Origin: Polytrichum commune
Lineage: Eukaryota > Streptophyta > Polytrichopsida > Polytrichales > Polytrichaceae
Direction: 5' to 3'
Length of the DNA stretch: 64,000 nucleotides
NCBI GenBank assembly: GCA_950295325.1
Contig: OX485809.1
Coordinates: 20,024,001-20,088,000 of the forward strand
Part shown: in pieces, positions 24,150 through 35,260 of the stretch
How positions within the stretch are numbered: position 1 is the stretch's first letter
How the letters are laid out: every line of letters starts with the position of its first letter
Position numbers and translations under genes: made by a program
The notes under the pieces: model-generated
Seen by the model: only the letters and a program-made list of their open reading frames with translations
Database searches by the model: none
Told to the model about the DNA's origin: nothing

Positions 24150-24840
24150 ATGGGTAAAGAAATGTTATAAAGACTGCCACAGTCTTACACATTGGCAAAA
24201 ACATCAATGCTGGAGTGAAGTGACGATACCACATACCCCAATGTTCCTCTGGACAATCTTTGGAAGGGTTCTGGTTATCCTCCCAGAATCTTTGAAACTC
24301 AAGCTCTCATTGAACCGCATTAGCCCTTCATGTGAAAATTTGTTTGTGGCAAATCTACTCTGTCTTGGTACAGCCCAACCTCCTGATGATGACAAACAAA
24401 GCGAATTTCAGCCAGAACCCTGGCAACAAAATGCAGGCTTTCAAGGAAGAAATTGCAGTCACAAGAGTTGTACATATGCAAAGAGCAGTCTTCAGATAGT
24501 CCCGCAAAAACCACCTTTACTAGGATTGCGCAGCTTAGAGTCGGTATCAATCCTTCTGGATAGTTGCACATTGCGCTACAGCCTGTTAATTTAGAGAAGC
24601 ATGTGTAAAAAACGTCAGAAAGACTGGCAGTCTTACACATTTGCAAAAACCTCAATGCGTGAAGTGAAGTGATGATAACACACTTTCAAGGAAGAAATTG
24701 CAGTAATGAGAGTTATACATATGCAAAGAGCAGTCCTTAGATAGACCCGCAAATACCACCTTTACTAGGATTGGGTACCCTAGAGTCAGTATCAATTCAT
24801 TCTGGGTTCTTGCACATCCTGCTTCAGCCTGTTAATTCAA
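24150..24840. repeat. Local direct duplication of about 160-250 bases
   Basis: Bases 24437-24595 (CTTTCAAGGAAGAAATTGCAG...CAGCCTGTTAAT) recur at 24683-24840, and 24150-24220 (GACTGCCACAGTCTTACACAT, with GACTGGCAGTCTTACACAT in the copy) recur at 24600-24675. The units are about 85-90% alike by eye. No coding function is apparent. Confidence 0.65.
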
Positions 24841-25351
24841 TGTCCACATGAATACACACACCGCGAGCTTCTCATTATGCTTCAGGTTACAACACACACC
24901 CGCGACCAGGCTCTACCTTACAAGGATATGAAAGTTCCAATTTTCCCATTCGGTAAAGTATTAAAGGAGTTGTATGTTTAGTAAACTGGTGCAGATCTTT
25001 CGAGGTCTTTCACATTGCACTTGCGATTTGTGAAGTCCAGAATTCCAGTAGAACCAGCTCCTTTATGACCCTTCACAAGTAAGCATCCACGACACTCGAG
25101 GAGCTCTGCAGGATTGCAACTGTCTAAAGAGAGTGGAAAACTGTAGATCGAGAAATGCCACATACGCGTAATCTTATGCCCTCGATTATTGCAATAACTT
25201 CAATGTTGATACAAAATCAGGTTCCAGCAGAAGCTGAGCCAACTTCAGCAGAAAACAAACGAAATTGTAGCCTGGACGATATACTGACGCTGGCCATAGC
25301 TGAACCGGAGAAAAAACCTAACCGATCCATGTCCATCCCGGGTATCATGAC

Positions 25352-25965
25352 GTGATAGCCGGCCTGGTCAGGTTATTATACTATGATAATCATCCTGGTC
25401 AGGTTATTATATTATAATAGCCATCCAATCAGGTTATTGTATTATGATAATCATCTTGGTCAGGTTATTATACTATGATAATCATCCTGGTCAGGTTATT
25501 ATATAATGATAGGCATCCAATCATGTTATTATATTATGATAATCATCTCGATCAGGTTATAATACTATGATAGCCACCCTCGTCAAGTTATTATACTATG
25601 ATAGCCATCCTGGTCATGTTATTATACTATGATAACCATTCTGGTCAGATTATTAAACTATAATAGTCATCCTGATCAGGTTATTATATTATTATAGTGG
25701 GCATGGTCAAGTTATTTTACTATGATAGCTAGCCTGGTCAGGTTATTATACTATGATAGTCGCCTTGGTCATGTTATGATACTATTATAGTGGGCATGGT
25801 CACGTTATTATACTATTATAGCGGGCATGGTCAGGTTATTAAACTATGATAGCGGGCTTGGTCAGGTTATTAAACTATGATAGCGGGCTTGGTCAGGTTA
25901 TTGTACTATTATAGCGGGTCAGGCTAGGATATAAAAATATGATTGCAGGCCGGGCTAGGTTATTG
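25352..25965. repeat. Minisatellite, unit about 30-31 bases, roughly 20 copies
   Basis: Unit approximately GGTCAGGTTATTATACTATG followed by ATAGCCATCCT, with variants (TAATCATCC, TAGCGGGCTT, TATAGTGGGCA). The 3' third shifts to a TAGCGGGC version, so subfamilies are ordered along the array. It is AT-rich and non-coding. Confidence 0.9.
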
Positions 25966-27149
25966 GTCCCAGAGGCAAGTCGGTGCACCCACCAAGTTGC
26001 TCTTCGTGTTGTTTAAATTTCCCAAGTTCAAGTTGGCATACAATTATTAAGTATTTATGAAGAGATGGATTTTGGTTTGAGGTAGATGTGCCTAATTTGG
26101 ATACTTTTCCATTTGCACAACCTTCTAGTAAGATATGAAATACGATTAGAGAGAGATGATTAGCAAAATCAAATTGTGGATGTAGCCACTTTCTGCTAAA
26201 TAGTTGGTGCGCATATGATTATCTTATAATTTATCAAAGTGAAGATTCTCGTGCTCATTAAGTGGTCATATAGGTCCTTATTGAGCTTAGAATGGTTCGC
26301 ATAATTTGAGCATGTTTTTCAATCTTTTTTAGCACATGTATATTTGGCATTCGTTCTTAGATCCACAACCAACCACATACCACTTAAATACAAATGGCCA
26401 ATTTCTACATAGGTTGACATTAGGCCCATTTACCTTGGATCGTCTTATAAGATAGATATGTCTAATTCAATTTCTAATCTTGAATGAACACCTGTATATA
26501 ATTGATGCATGAGTGGGTGTAATCTAAGAATGGACATCAAAATGACATGTGATGAAAAGAGATTGGACCATATATTCAAAATTTGTTAACCATTCTAGAC
26601 GCACTAGTCAACATAACTTGGGGGAGGGGGAGGGGGGACATATATGGTTATTTTAATGACAATTCATAGAATCTCTATTTTGATATTTGATACATGTTAA
26701 TCATATGTGCTCCAAAAATTACGAGGAAAGTAGCTACAAGTAGAATTTGGATTTGCTAATCATCTTGCATGAATAGTGTGTTTCATATCCTACGAGAAAT
26801 GGGTGCAGAGAGAAAATCGTCCATTTAAGACCCATTTGCTTTACATACAAATATTGATAAAGACAAGCCATGAACTCTTATAAGATTGATGTTTGATGCA
26901 AATCTAAGAGGAGAAGGGGTTCATTTCTCAACCCAAAAACCCATCATAATTTTTCAAATTTAGACAAGACAATTGGTTGGACTTGATAGCCTAATTTAGT
27001 TAGGTCCTACTCTCAAAAATATATATTCTCTTGGGGGATGTAACATATCCCTTATGCATAATATTATTCATATTGTGAGACTGACATTATTATATGGAAT
27101 ATTTCTATATATTTCCCACATTCAAACTGAACCCTAAACCCCAAAACCT
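25966..27149. other. Spacer, no gene seen
   Basis: AT-rich. No motif-bearing frame or terminal repeat recognised. A short G-rich run (GGGGGAGGGGGAGGGGGG) lies near 26620-26637. Confidence 0.5.
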
Positions 27150-27435
27150 TGAGTTTATGAAATTATGAGAATGAACACAAAGTCACCCAATTTTTTCTTA
27201 ATGGTTAAATTATTATATACAAAGAGTGGTGTCGGGCTATTGAAAATCAACTTTCTAGCTTGTCCTACTAGGATGGGCGGGCCAAGCTACTCTCGCATAA
27301 GCCGATCCGGGATTTAGATGGCGGGTCCCAAGCACATACCCTATTTTAGATCCTAAAGTTCTCTCAAAGTTAAGAGGTGGAAAGGGGAAACCCTAAAAGT
27401 TTCTACCCAACTTTCAAAATAGGCTCTAATGTACG
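27150..27435. repeat. Dispersed repeat, partner of 4130-4410
   Basis: Aligns in order with 4130-4410 (AACACAAAGTCACCCAA, CAACTTTCTAGCTTGTCC, GATCCGGGATTTAG). It lies directly before the MITE at 27448. Confidence 0.65.
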
Positions 27436-27447
27436 CCGAGCTAACTA

Positions 27448-27714
27448 CACTAAATATGGTATTTAATGTCACTATGGTAACTTTTCGGATGACACTTCTT
27501 ATGAATAAGTGAATAAATATTGTCTTGGATGATTGAAATTTGGATGAAAGATTACATGGTAAGTGCCAATAATTGCCACACTCTAGACCTACAGTCCCCC
27601 AAAAAATTACAAGGAATGACAAATAATGTTGGGTGAGCATTTAGTGTTGGTGACACTACACTGTGGTTTACAATTAGTATGGAGCAAGACAATTAGAATT
27701 GGTGATATTTGGTG
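27448..27714. mobile_element. TA-flanked MITE, CACTAAATAT ends
   Basis: The left end is CACTAAATATGGTATTTAATG and the complement of the right end is CACCAAATATCACC, with TA on both sides (27446-27447, 27715-27716). The inner sequence (ATGACACTTCTTATGAATAAGT) is shared, in complement, with the MITE at 3082-3448 and directly with 33925-33960, so these form one family. Confidence 0.6.
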
Positions 27715-28119
27715 TAGATCTTAATAGAAAGTTTTCTCAAAAGAAGAATCAGACCCACATTTTCACCCCTCTTTGATAGACTTTACATATAATTCTAATG
27801 TCTTTGGATGCTCTAGCTGCGGTGACAATTCATTGGTTCCAATTTCACAAATTCTAACAGTGAATTAAAAGAAACCCTACGCCAGTCGACCCGCATAAAT
27901 TCAATGAATCACATTCTTTTTTTTGGTTGGAACATAGGAGGCGTTTGATCACCTGGCTAGTTTTTTCTATCAAGTAGAGAGAAGATTTCATGGCTTGGAA
28001 GTGAATTGCCAATAGCCAACCACTACATTCAGTTTTGGGTAACTCTCCACTATCATCCAATAGTTTAGGGTCATCTCGGACCAAATCAATGGGACTAGTG
28101 CCCAAGAAATGTTTGAGCA

Positions 28120-28335
28120 TAGGTGGTCAAGATCCTAGTGATTCTAAATCCAGTCGGTTACATGTTGACATCTTCCGGTTTTGCTTTCACTCATTTGAGG
28201 TATAGTCTTTTATAGATTCCTCTAAAATGATGGGTAATTCTCCTGAAGTCTCCAACTTCAACCGGTTATTTCTCAAACTCAACCGGTTCATCTGTACCTA
28301 ACTGCCGGTTTTTTCCAAGCAGTGAATGGGACACA
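28120..28335. repeat. Copy of the dispersed repeat seen at 0.4, 3.7 and 33.0 kb
   Basis: Contains GGTCAAGATCCTAGTGATTC, CGGTTACATGTTGACATCTT and AACTCAACCGGTTCATCTGTA. It ends about 100 bases before the Tc1-like element. Confidence 0.65.
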
Positions 28336-28445
28336 TCACGTTATAGAATGATTCAGTCTTGCATTTTCAAGTTGAAGTTGAGGTCATAATTGGTATAATG
28401 CACACAGATTACTGCGTTATTGCATGCAGCCGCACTCCAAGTCTA

Positions 28446-30042
28446 CAATGACGAACGAAACTGAGTACTTTGTTGAAAAAACCAACTTCGAAAAGCCATT
28501 ACAGACAATGTAGATGTTTTTTTGCAAAGCTAAAAAGTAACTTAAAAAACAAATAGAGCTATGTATATATATGTAGAGTTATACATCATATTGAAAACTA
28601 GATAATCTTCTATAATTTACAATCACCAACCATATACAAGTACTTAATATTGTTCAATCTACTTCTTTGAACTTCAATAATTTGTCAAATAGCCTTTAGT
28701 AGCCAATACAACAACAATCCTTCATGGCATACTCTCATATAGTGCCATACACTACTCTTCACTGAAATTAGAAGAAGCAATGCACACACACTCCCACAAT
28801 TCTTCAATTTCTCGTGGAGGTGTAGAAAATTCACTCAAAAGTCGTTTGAGAAGAGCCCAAAAATGCTCCATGGGATTCAAATATGGTGATTGAGCATGCC
28901 ACTGAAGAAGTTGGAATGGCTGCAATTTCAGCCATTCTTGCACCCTCTTACTTGTGTGTTTTGGATCATTATCTTGTTGAAACACAACATTTCTTGGAAC
29001 CAAATTGTAATATCTGATTGTAAACCACAAGAAGTTTTCCAAAATCAATTTGTACACGTGTTGATCCATTATACCTTCAATTCTATGCCAAGCTCCATGT
29101 CCAAAAGTTGTCATACAACCCCAAATCATGATATGTCCACCACCATGTTTCATTGTTTGTTGGACATGTTGTGGTTGTACAGGCTCTCCATATGTTATCC
29201 AACACTAGGACCTACCATTGGAATTAGACATGTTCATCTTCGTCTCATCACTGAAAATAACGTGTTTCCAATCATGAACGGTCCAATTTGCATACCTGCG
29301 AGCAAACCTCACCCGTGCCTGAACATGTATTCTTGTCAACAACAACTTCTTCTGTTGCACATGTGCAATGAAACCTTCCCATCACAAAGCACGTCTCACA
29401 ATCACATAAGAGACATTTTTACCTGATTCATTTCGAATCTCTGCTACCACCTTTGATGCAACTCCCAAACGCCCTTCCGTAAACAAGGTGATACATCTCT
29501 GCCTCTCTCTCACAGTAAGGTGTATTGGGTGCCCTCATTTCTTGCCACTCAAGCTCCCCTGTGATCTCTTTTCTAAGCCTTACTACCCAAGATTGACTCA
29601 TCCCAATTGCATCCGCAACTTTTTGTGTTGAATTGCCATTCCAAAGTAATTGTTGCTCCAGCGCTTGGAGCTTTTGCAACGCAGATGAACGAGGCATACA
29701 AAGCAATTGCGCAAATGCTCACTACTACACAATCTCCAATTGTAGAGTGTCACAATTAATGCACTAATGATCTAACGAAATTGACCACAAATGAGTATGC
29801 AAATGAAAATTGAAGTTTGGTTGGTGGCTCCAAACAAACTGAGTCTATGAACTCTAGTCGCTTTGACATCGCTATTGTCAGAATCCCTAATATTTAAAAA
29901 AAATTCTTTTTACATACATGAAGAAGACTACTTTGTACACATACTTTGCTTAATTACTTCAATGATATCAAATTTCAATCACCAGAGATTGCTTGCCAAA
30001 ATTGAAGTTCTCAGTTGAGTACTCAATTTTGTTCGTCACTTG
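28446..30042 (-). mobile_element. Full-length Tc1-like transposon
   Basis: The left end is CAATGACGAACGAAACTGAG and the complement of the right end is CAAGTGACGAACAAAATTGA, each followed by GTAC, giving terminal repeats of roughly 25-30 bases. TA dinucleotides flank both ends (28444-28445, 30043-30044). The 1,597-base length is normal for Tc1 elements. The single transposase gene runs on minus (29706-28752) and is broken. Tc1-type DD34E elements are much rarer in plants than DD39D mariner-like ones. Confidence 0.85.
28752..29706 (-). pseudogene. Tc1 family DD34E transposase, disrupted
   Basis: Minus-strand frames give an N-terminal helix-turn-helix (QKVADAIGMSQSWVVRLRKE, from the ATG at 29706), then after a frame change near 29520 RLGVASKVVAEIRNESGKNV, then VIFSDET with the first catalytic D. 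The final 133 codons (29153-28752) hold VVFQQDNDPKHTS and SPYLNPMEHFWALLK. The gap from the QQD aspartate to the MEHFW glutamate is exactly 34 residues, as in the Tc1 group. Lesions are the frameshift near 29520, a TGA in the linker near 29388, and a TAG at 29207-29205 soon after the first D. Both stops lie inside otherwise conserved frame, so they are decay and not natural ends. The copy is non-autonomous. Confidence 0.88.
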
Positions 30043-30044
30043 TA

Positions 30045-32999
30045 TCTGAGAAATTTGATCCACAATAAAATCTCTTCCGGCCATATCTCTCATCCATCTC
30101 GATGTTGAAAAACTCGACCCCAAGCTATAAATGTATGGCTCATTCATCTCAACTTTATTGGGGTGCAAGCATAGTCAAAGTGGCAGTTCTTGTACCCTGC
30201 ATAGGTTTAAGTGAAAGTAATTTAGAACTATATATTAGTTTTGAATTTTGTGTATAATCATAAGAAATGAAAAAACACATCGATCTACAAAGTCAAGTAA
30301 TTTATGTTGACGTATTATTTTTTAGAAAATTCTACATATTATAGAAGACGGTGCAAGTTGTGTGCAAGTAGGTGATATTGAACAAGTAATTCTCCAAAAA
30401 AAATTAAAATGATAAAATCAAATAATTTATTTTTAAAAATAAATTTTGTAATGACGACCTCAAGTTCATAATGAATTCAAGAAATATGGAAAAAAATTCA
30501 ACTTCAAAATTTTTAAGGCCAAGAAATTTACATCCAAAATCAAATTTAACCATTGTTTTTGACGCGTCACTTTTAATAATAATTTTAAAATATCTCAATT
30601 GGATATTCTATATTTGAGTATTTAACATAACAATAGAGGTAGTCTAGTGGCCCATGTCCACCGCCCTCCACATTCTAGTAAGGCCAAAAAATCGAAAATG
30701 TTGAATGCCCACTATTATAATTGCACTAGACTACAATGTAGGAGTAGAATGATTATTGTGTGGGCCCAAAGTGGTTAGTTATTAAAGTGATGGCTAAAAA
30801 TAATGCAGTGATAGGTGGGAATCAGTGATTGGCCAGATATGTGTTGTTTCACATCACTTGCAATCACTTTTGGGTGCCACTGAGTTAATCATTTCGTGTG
30901 CATTTATATGTAAAGTGGAACGTTTTGATGCTCAAATTAGAGAGACTCTACTATACAAATAGGGGGTTTGACTTACTTGCCCCTTTGAGAAAAAAATTCT
31001 AATTATTTACATAGAAAAAAACTATCACAACTTGCATTCCTCATCATTCCTGATATATCTTTTCTGATGCCAACTTAATGGTTTCTAAATAGGACCATAC
31101 TGTATGTAAGATAATTTGCCACGTGGCAAAATTCGGAGAATATTTATTTATTTATTAAAAGCCGAAGCAGGAATCAACTTGGTACGGGCTGTAATATAGC
31201 TTCAAGGGACTGTCAGAGAAGGCACTATTTGACATGTTGCGGACAACAGTACCAACAACAACAAAACATGTGCGATGAAAATTACAATTGAAAAACTGAG
31301 CACATCGTGCATTTCGAGGCCACTTTTGAGCCCACTTGGCAGACTGGCTTGCTTAACAAACTACTGTACCCATTGCCAGTGTTTCACAGTTACCGAAACT
31401 TCCCTCGAGTCCCCTCTCAAGGTTAATATAAGGCAGCAGCTCTTTATTCCCAGTTACTTTTCTTACTAGGACACCTATATTTTGAATGGGTATATGGTTT
31501 GACGAGGTTGCAAGAACGGAAATCAATGAAATGACATGTTTTTAAAGAGATTGGGTTGCGTGTTCAAACTATGATAATCGTTTCAAGCTCAACAATCGAT
31601 AGAATTGGGAGAATAGATGTATGTTTTTTTTTAATGAGCTTTGATTTGGATTTGATGACTAGCTTGTTTCATATCCTAGGAGAGGTGGTTGGTTGAAAAA
31701 AAGTGACAATTGAAAGATCCTTCCACCTCATGTAGCATAGGATAACAATTAGGCACCCTCAGCAAGGCTGAAGGAATGTATGGGGAGATTTTTGGGCAAA
31801 ATCAGTCAAGATCGTAGTACACTCTAGACTCCATAGTATTACACCTATGGCAACCAATGTGCACGTGATATTACAGAGTTCTCTAGTGTTAACATGGATG
31901 TATGATGAAAGAGAATTAGTGTAGCATGTGACACTATGGAATAACACAAGTGCACCATTGTAATGTTGAAATGGATGATTTAATGCCTGGGACACGGATA
32001 ATCTCCCAAAGTTGCACACATGAGCAAAGCTTACGGTACGATTGGGCAATCCAAGAAGTCGAGGAACACTTTGCACATGACCTTTAAAGTGCAAAACCCC
32101 AACATGGAGCATATCATGAAGATTATGGAGAGGTTGGTGGGGAGATCGATACAATTACAATTATGGATCTACAAAACTTCAGAGAAGATGAAAATTGGTT
32201 GGGTTCTTTGGTGGGTGGGCAACCATATCATCTTGATTTTGGGTTAAGTGAAGAAATGGAAGCTTTGGATGTAAGAGGGAGGCATTTGGGTAGTCAAGGC
32301 ATTGAACGTGGGCTTTATGAAGATTATGAAGAAGAATACAAATTTGATGATTTTCGGACGACAATAGTTGTGTGGTGGACTCTTGGTGTGTATGTGTTTG
32401 CATAAGTGAACCTCTTTTAGAAGTTGAATTTTTATATATATATATATTTTTTATTTTATTTTTTCCCTCAAGCAAAACACTTTGTAGATTTCAATCTTAG
32501 TAGAAAAAGGACATTTGTTTAAATGGTGAAAGGGAACTTGCTAGCACTACTAATGTATGCCATGTGTGGACCATAATGAAGTGATGATATTGAAACTTGT
32601 GCAAAAATTAGACAGTGGAGGCAAGAAGCTCAAGGTGCAATATAGTAGAGGTGCCTATTCCCGATCAAGATCCCATCAACAATCCATAGGGTATCATAAC
32701 ACATGATCCATCTTCACATGTCAACCTCCCACATGGCCTTCATGGGCAATATGGCAGATCCATGCACCAACTATTGAACAAGCGGCATAAGAAGAAGAAG
32801 AAGAAGAAGAAGACACTCCACATATTGACACGTGGTGCAAATGCGAGGGTGTGAGTTGACTTCGTTGGTGGTTTGCATCAATGGCAACACCCGTGATGTA
32901 AGGAAGAGAAATGTGACAACAAAGAGTGAAATTTGAACTAAGAACATGTGTTCCCTAAGGTTTTGGGATATAACAGAGCGAGTGACATTACAGAGGTTG
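30045..32999. other. Long spacer, no confident gene
   Basis: Holds a fragment of the 2.5-kb-type repeat near 30640-30680 (CACCGCCCTCCACATTCTAG) and a GAA microsatellite at 32791-32812. An acidic 80-residue plus frame at 32163-32405 (EEMEALDVRGRHLG, EDYEEEYKFDDF) has no family I recognise; it could be a transposon protein scrap. Other frames look random. Confidence 0.4.
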
Positions 33000-33195
33000 A
33001 TGTTATGGAGTTTTAAGATGTGTATCCAAGTCCAACCGGTTACATGTGGACATCTTTCGTTATTTGTACATGTTTTCTCTACAATTCCTCTTAAATGATG
33101 GGTAACTTTCCTGAAGTCTTGAACGTTAACCAGTTGTTTCTCAAACTCAACCGGTTCATCTGTAAGTAAGCTGCTGGTTCTCACCATTCATTGGG
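33000..33195. repeat. Further copy of the 3.7/28.1-kb dispersed repeat
   Basis: Shares ACCGGTTACATG, GACATCTT, GATGGGTAA, CTGAAGTCTT and CTCAAACTCAACCGGTTCATC with 28150-28320. Confidence 0.65.
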
Positions 33196-33884
33196 CCGGA
33201 TTTGAAACTCTAGCACAACCAGCCTAATCTCAGATAAGAGCTAATTATGCTGCCAAGTGGATGGAGTACCGGTATGCATTTTGAGGTCAGGGTCGGTGCA
33301 TCGCTCACTGTTCCTGTCCGAACTTGCACTTTGGTTACTGCATGAGAAAACTTGACTTCTCAGTCCTGACCCGAGGTTTACAGTACACTGATTATCTATT
33401 GAAGTCACACGCACAATCTAGCCAAATCTCAAAGTAATCGAGGGCTGAAGTTGCTACTAAGTTAAGTGCTATTTGAGTGGCACTAAATTCATGAAGACCG
33501 TAAATTCTAGCTCATTTACCATAGATCTCAAGAAAATTAGTGCTTGCTTGTGATTATTGCATGCCACATGCTTGTCTATGATTAGTGCCAAGTGCTGCTA
33601 CTTTAGTGAATAGTGCCAAGTGTCGGTACTTTCATGTCAAGTGTCTGTACTTAAAGTGACTAGTGCCAAGTGCCAAGATGAACAATGCTTCCTAGATCTT
33701 TTGGTGACACTAATTCATAGTGTAAAAAAATTTAGTATGACCTTCACTAATTTCCCACCCTCACTATTAGCCCACACTACTTGGTATATGTAATGTAGTA
33801 ATCAAATGACATGTTAACATGATGACATTTGGCAAGCAAGGTGAATTTGATGATGGCCCTGTGTGAATAGAAGTAGGTTATATA

Positions 33885-34260
33885 TTGTATTTAGTGTCAC
33901 ATGGTATTTTATGTCACTGTGGTAACTTTACTAATGACACTTCTTATGAATAAGTTCACAAGTATTGTCATGGATGCTTGAAAATTGGATGAAATCCATA
34001 TCAATATTGAAACATAGTTTGGTATATTTTGCATTGATCATAGCAGTTATGTAAGGAAATATCGTCATGGATGATTTGAGATTGGGATGAAAAAATCACT
34101 AAGTAGTAACTAACAAGAATTGCAACATTGTAAATTTATAAATTCTGCCCAATTTGTTTATGCAAGGAATGATAAACCATGTTAGGTTTACATTTAGTGT
34201 TGGTGACACGATACATGCAATTTACAATTAGTTTTGAGAGCAAGATAAACCAAATTGGTG
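33885..34260. repeat. Fragments of the TTTAGTGTCAC MITE family
   Basis: GTATTTAGTGTCACATGG, GATGACATTT and TGACACTTCTTATGAATAAGT recur from 27448-27714, and 34190-34260 matches 27640-27700 (CATTTAGTGTTGGTGACAC, TTTACAATTAGT). Clear ends with TA were not resolved. Confidence 0.5.
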
Positions 34261-34750
34261 ACACTAAAAGCAACATAAAATAGTGTACTAGCAACCCACT
34301 CTAGATAGGTGACATATTTGGTAAAGTTGCATGTAGGTGTGAATGAAATGACATTCATGTTAATTGAAAGTTGGGATATTTTACCATTAAGATTGGTACA
34401 CATTTAGCAACTGCAATTTGGACAACTTATCTATAGGTGTGAACTACACTAACTAATCCTATTAGTGTGGGTGGAAAACTAACACTAATTTTCTAGCCAA
34501 GGTGGAATTAATGTGGGTCCAAGGCTGGGCCAAGTCTTCTCCTAACTTGCCTTCATAACGATTTTCGACCTACAAATTGAATATAACTTCTAGAACAAGA
34601 GTAGCACAAAATAAATAATTTTGCATGTTAGTTGTCTCAAAAAACAACTATTGTGGCCCACACTAATTTTGTACTATAAATGTATAGCTTGGGCTCTAGA
34701 AAAGTTACCGTGGTCCACAGTCATAGGATTATTGAGTCATAGACCATCCC

Positions 34751-34758
34751 TATATAAG
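34751..34758 (+). promoter_or_regulatory. Candidate TATA box of the jacalin-lectin gene
   Basis: TATATAAG lies 510 bases before the ATG. A start about 30 bases on would give a long leader of roughly 480 bases that contains a TCAC tetranucleotide run (about 35040-35062). The assignment is by position and sequence only. Confidence 0.4.
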
Positions 34759-35260
34759 GCATGTAAGATCATCATCAACATCCCACCAGCTCACCGCCTG
34801 ACGCTCCGAGCGAGAGAAAGCACTGCACCTCACGCTGCTCATTTCGAATCTTCATCAATTCACCACGAGCCTGCATGTGTGATTCAAGCATCTGAATGCT
34901 CGCTCATCCTCCCGAAACGTGGGCCTCTTATCAAATTGTCAACTCAGAGCATCCAGGCTTCTTAATATCCTGCAGATTTAAAAATCCACAGCACCGGAGC
35001 CTGGTTATAACTTGATCGATCGCCACTCAAGACTTCCATCTCACTCACTCACTCACTCACTCGTCTGAATCAACAAGCTCTCCAGCTTGATCGATCAGCT
35101 GGATCGATATTCCCTCCGCATACACTGGCTGCTGCAGGCTGGGTTGGTTGGTGATCGTTTGTGACGGGTGGCGTGTGGATTCTTCAAGTCTTCCCCTCCG
35201 ATCCCGGCCCTTACGAATTAAATTACATTGAGGGCGCAGGCGCTGCAAGTGTCGAGGACC

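Noticed and set aside
25345-25970. CRISPR-like array
   Set aside because: Units are head-to-tail with no unique spacers, in a plant genome; it is a minisatellite.
28890-29426. 178-codon plus frame
   Set aside because: Antisense to the Tc1 transposase, which has DD34E motifs and terminal repeats in support.
35228-35260. Upstream TTG as lectin start
   Set aside because: Nuclear genes use ATG; ATG at 35261 has good context and fits the domain start.
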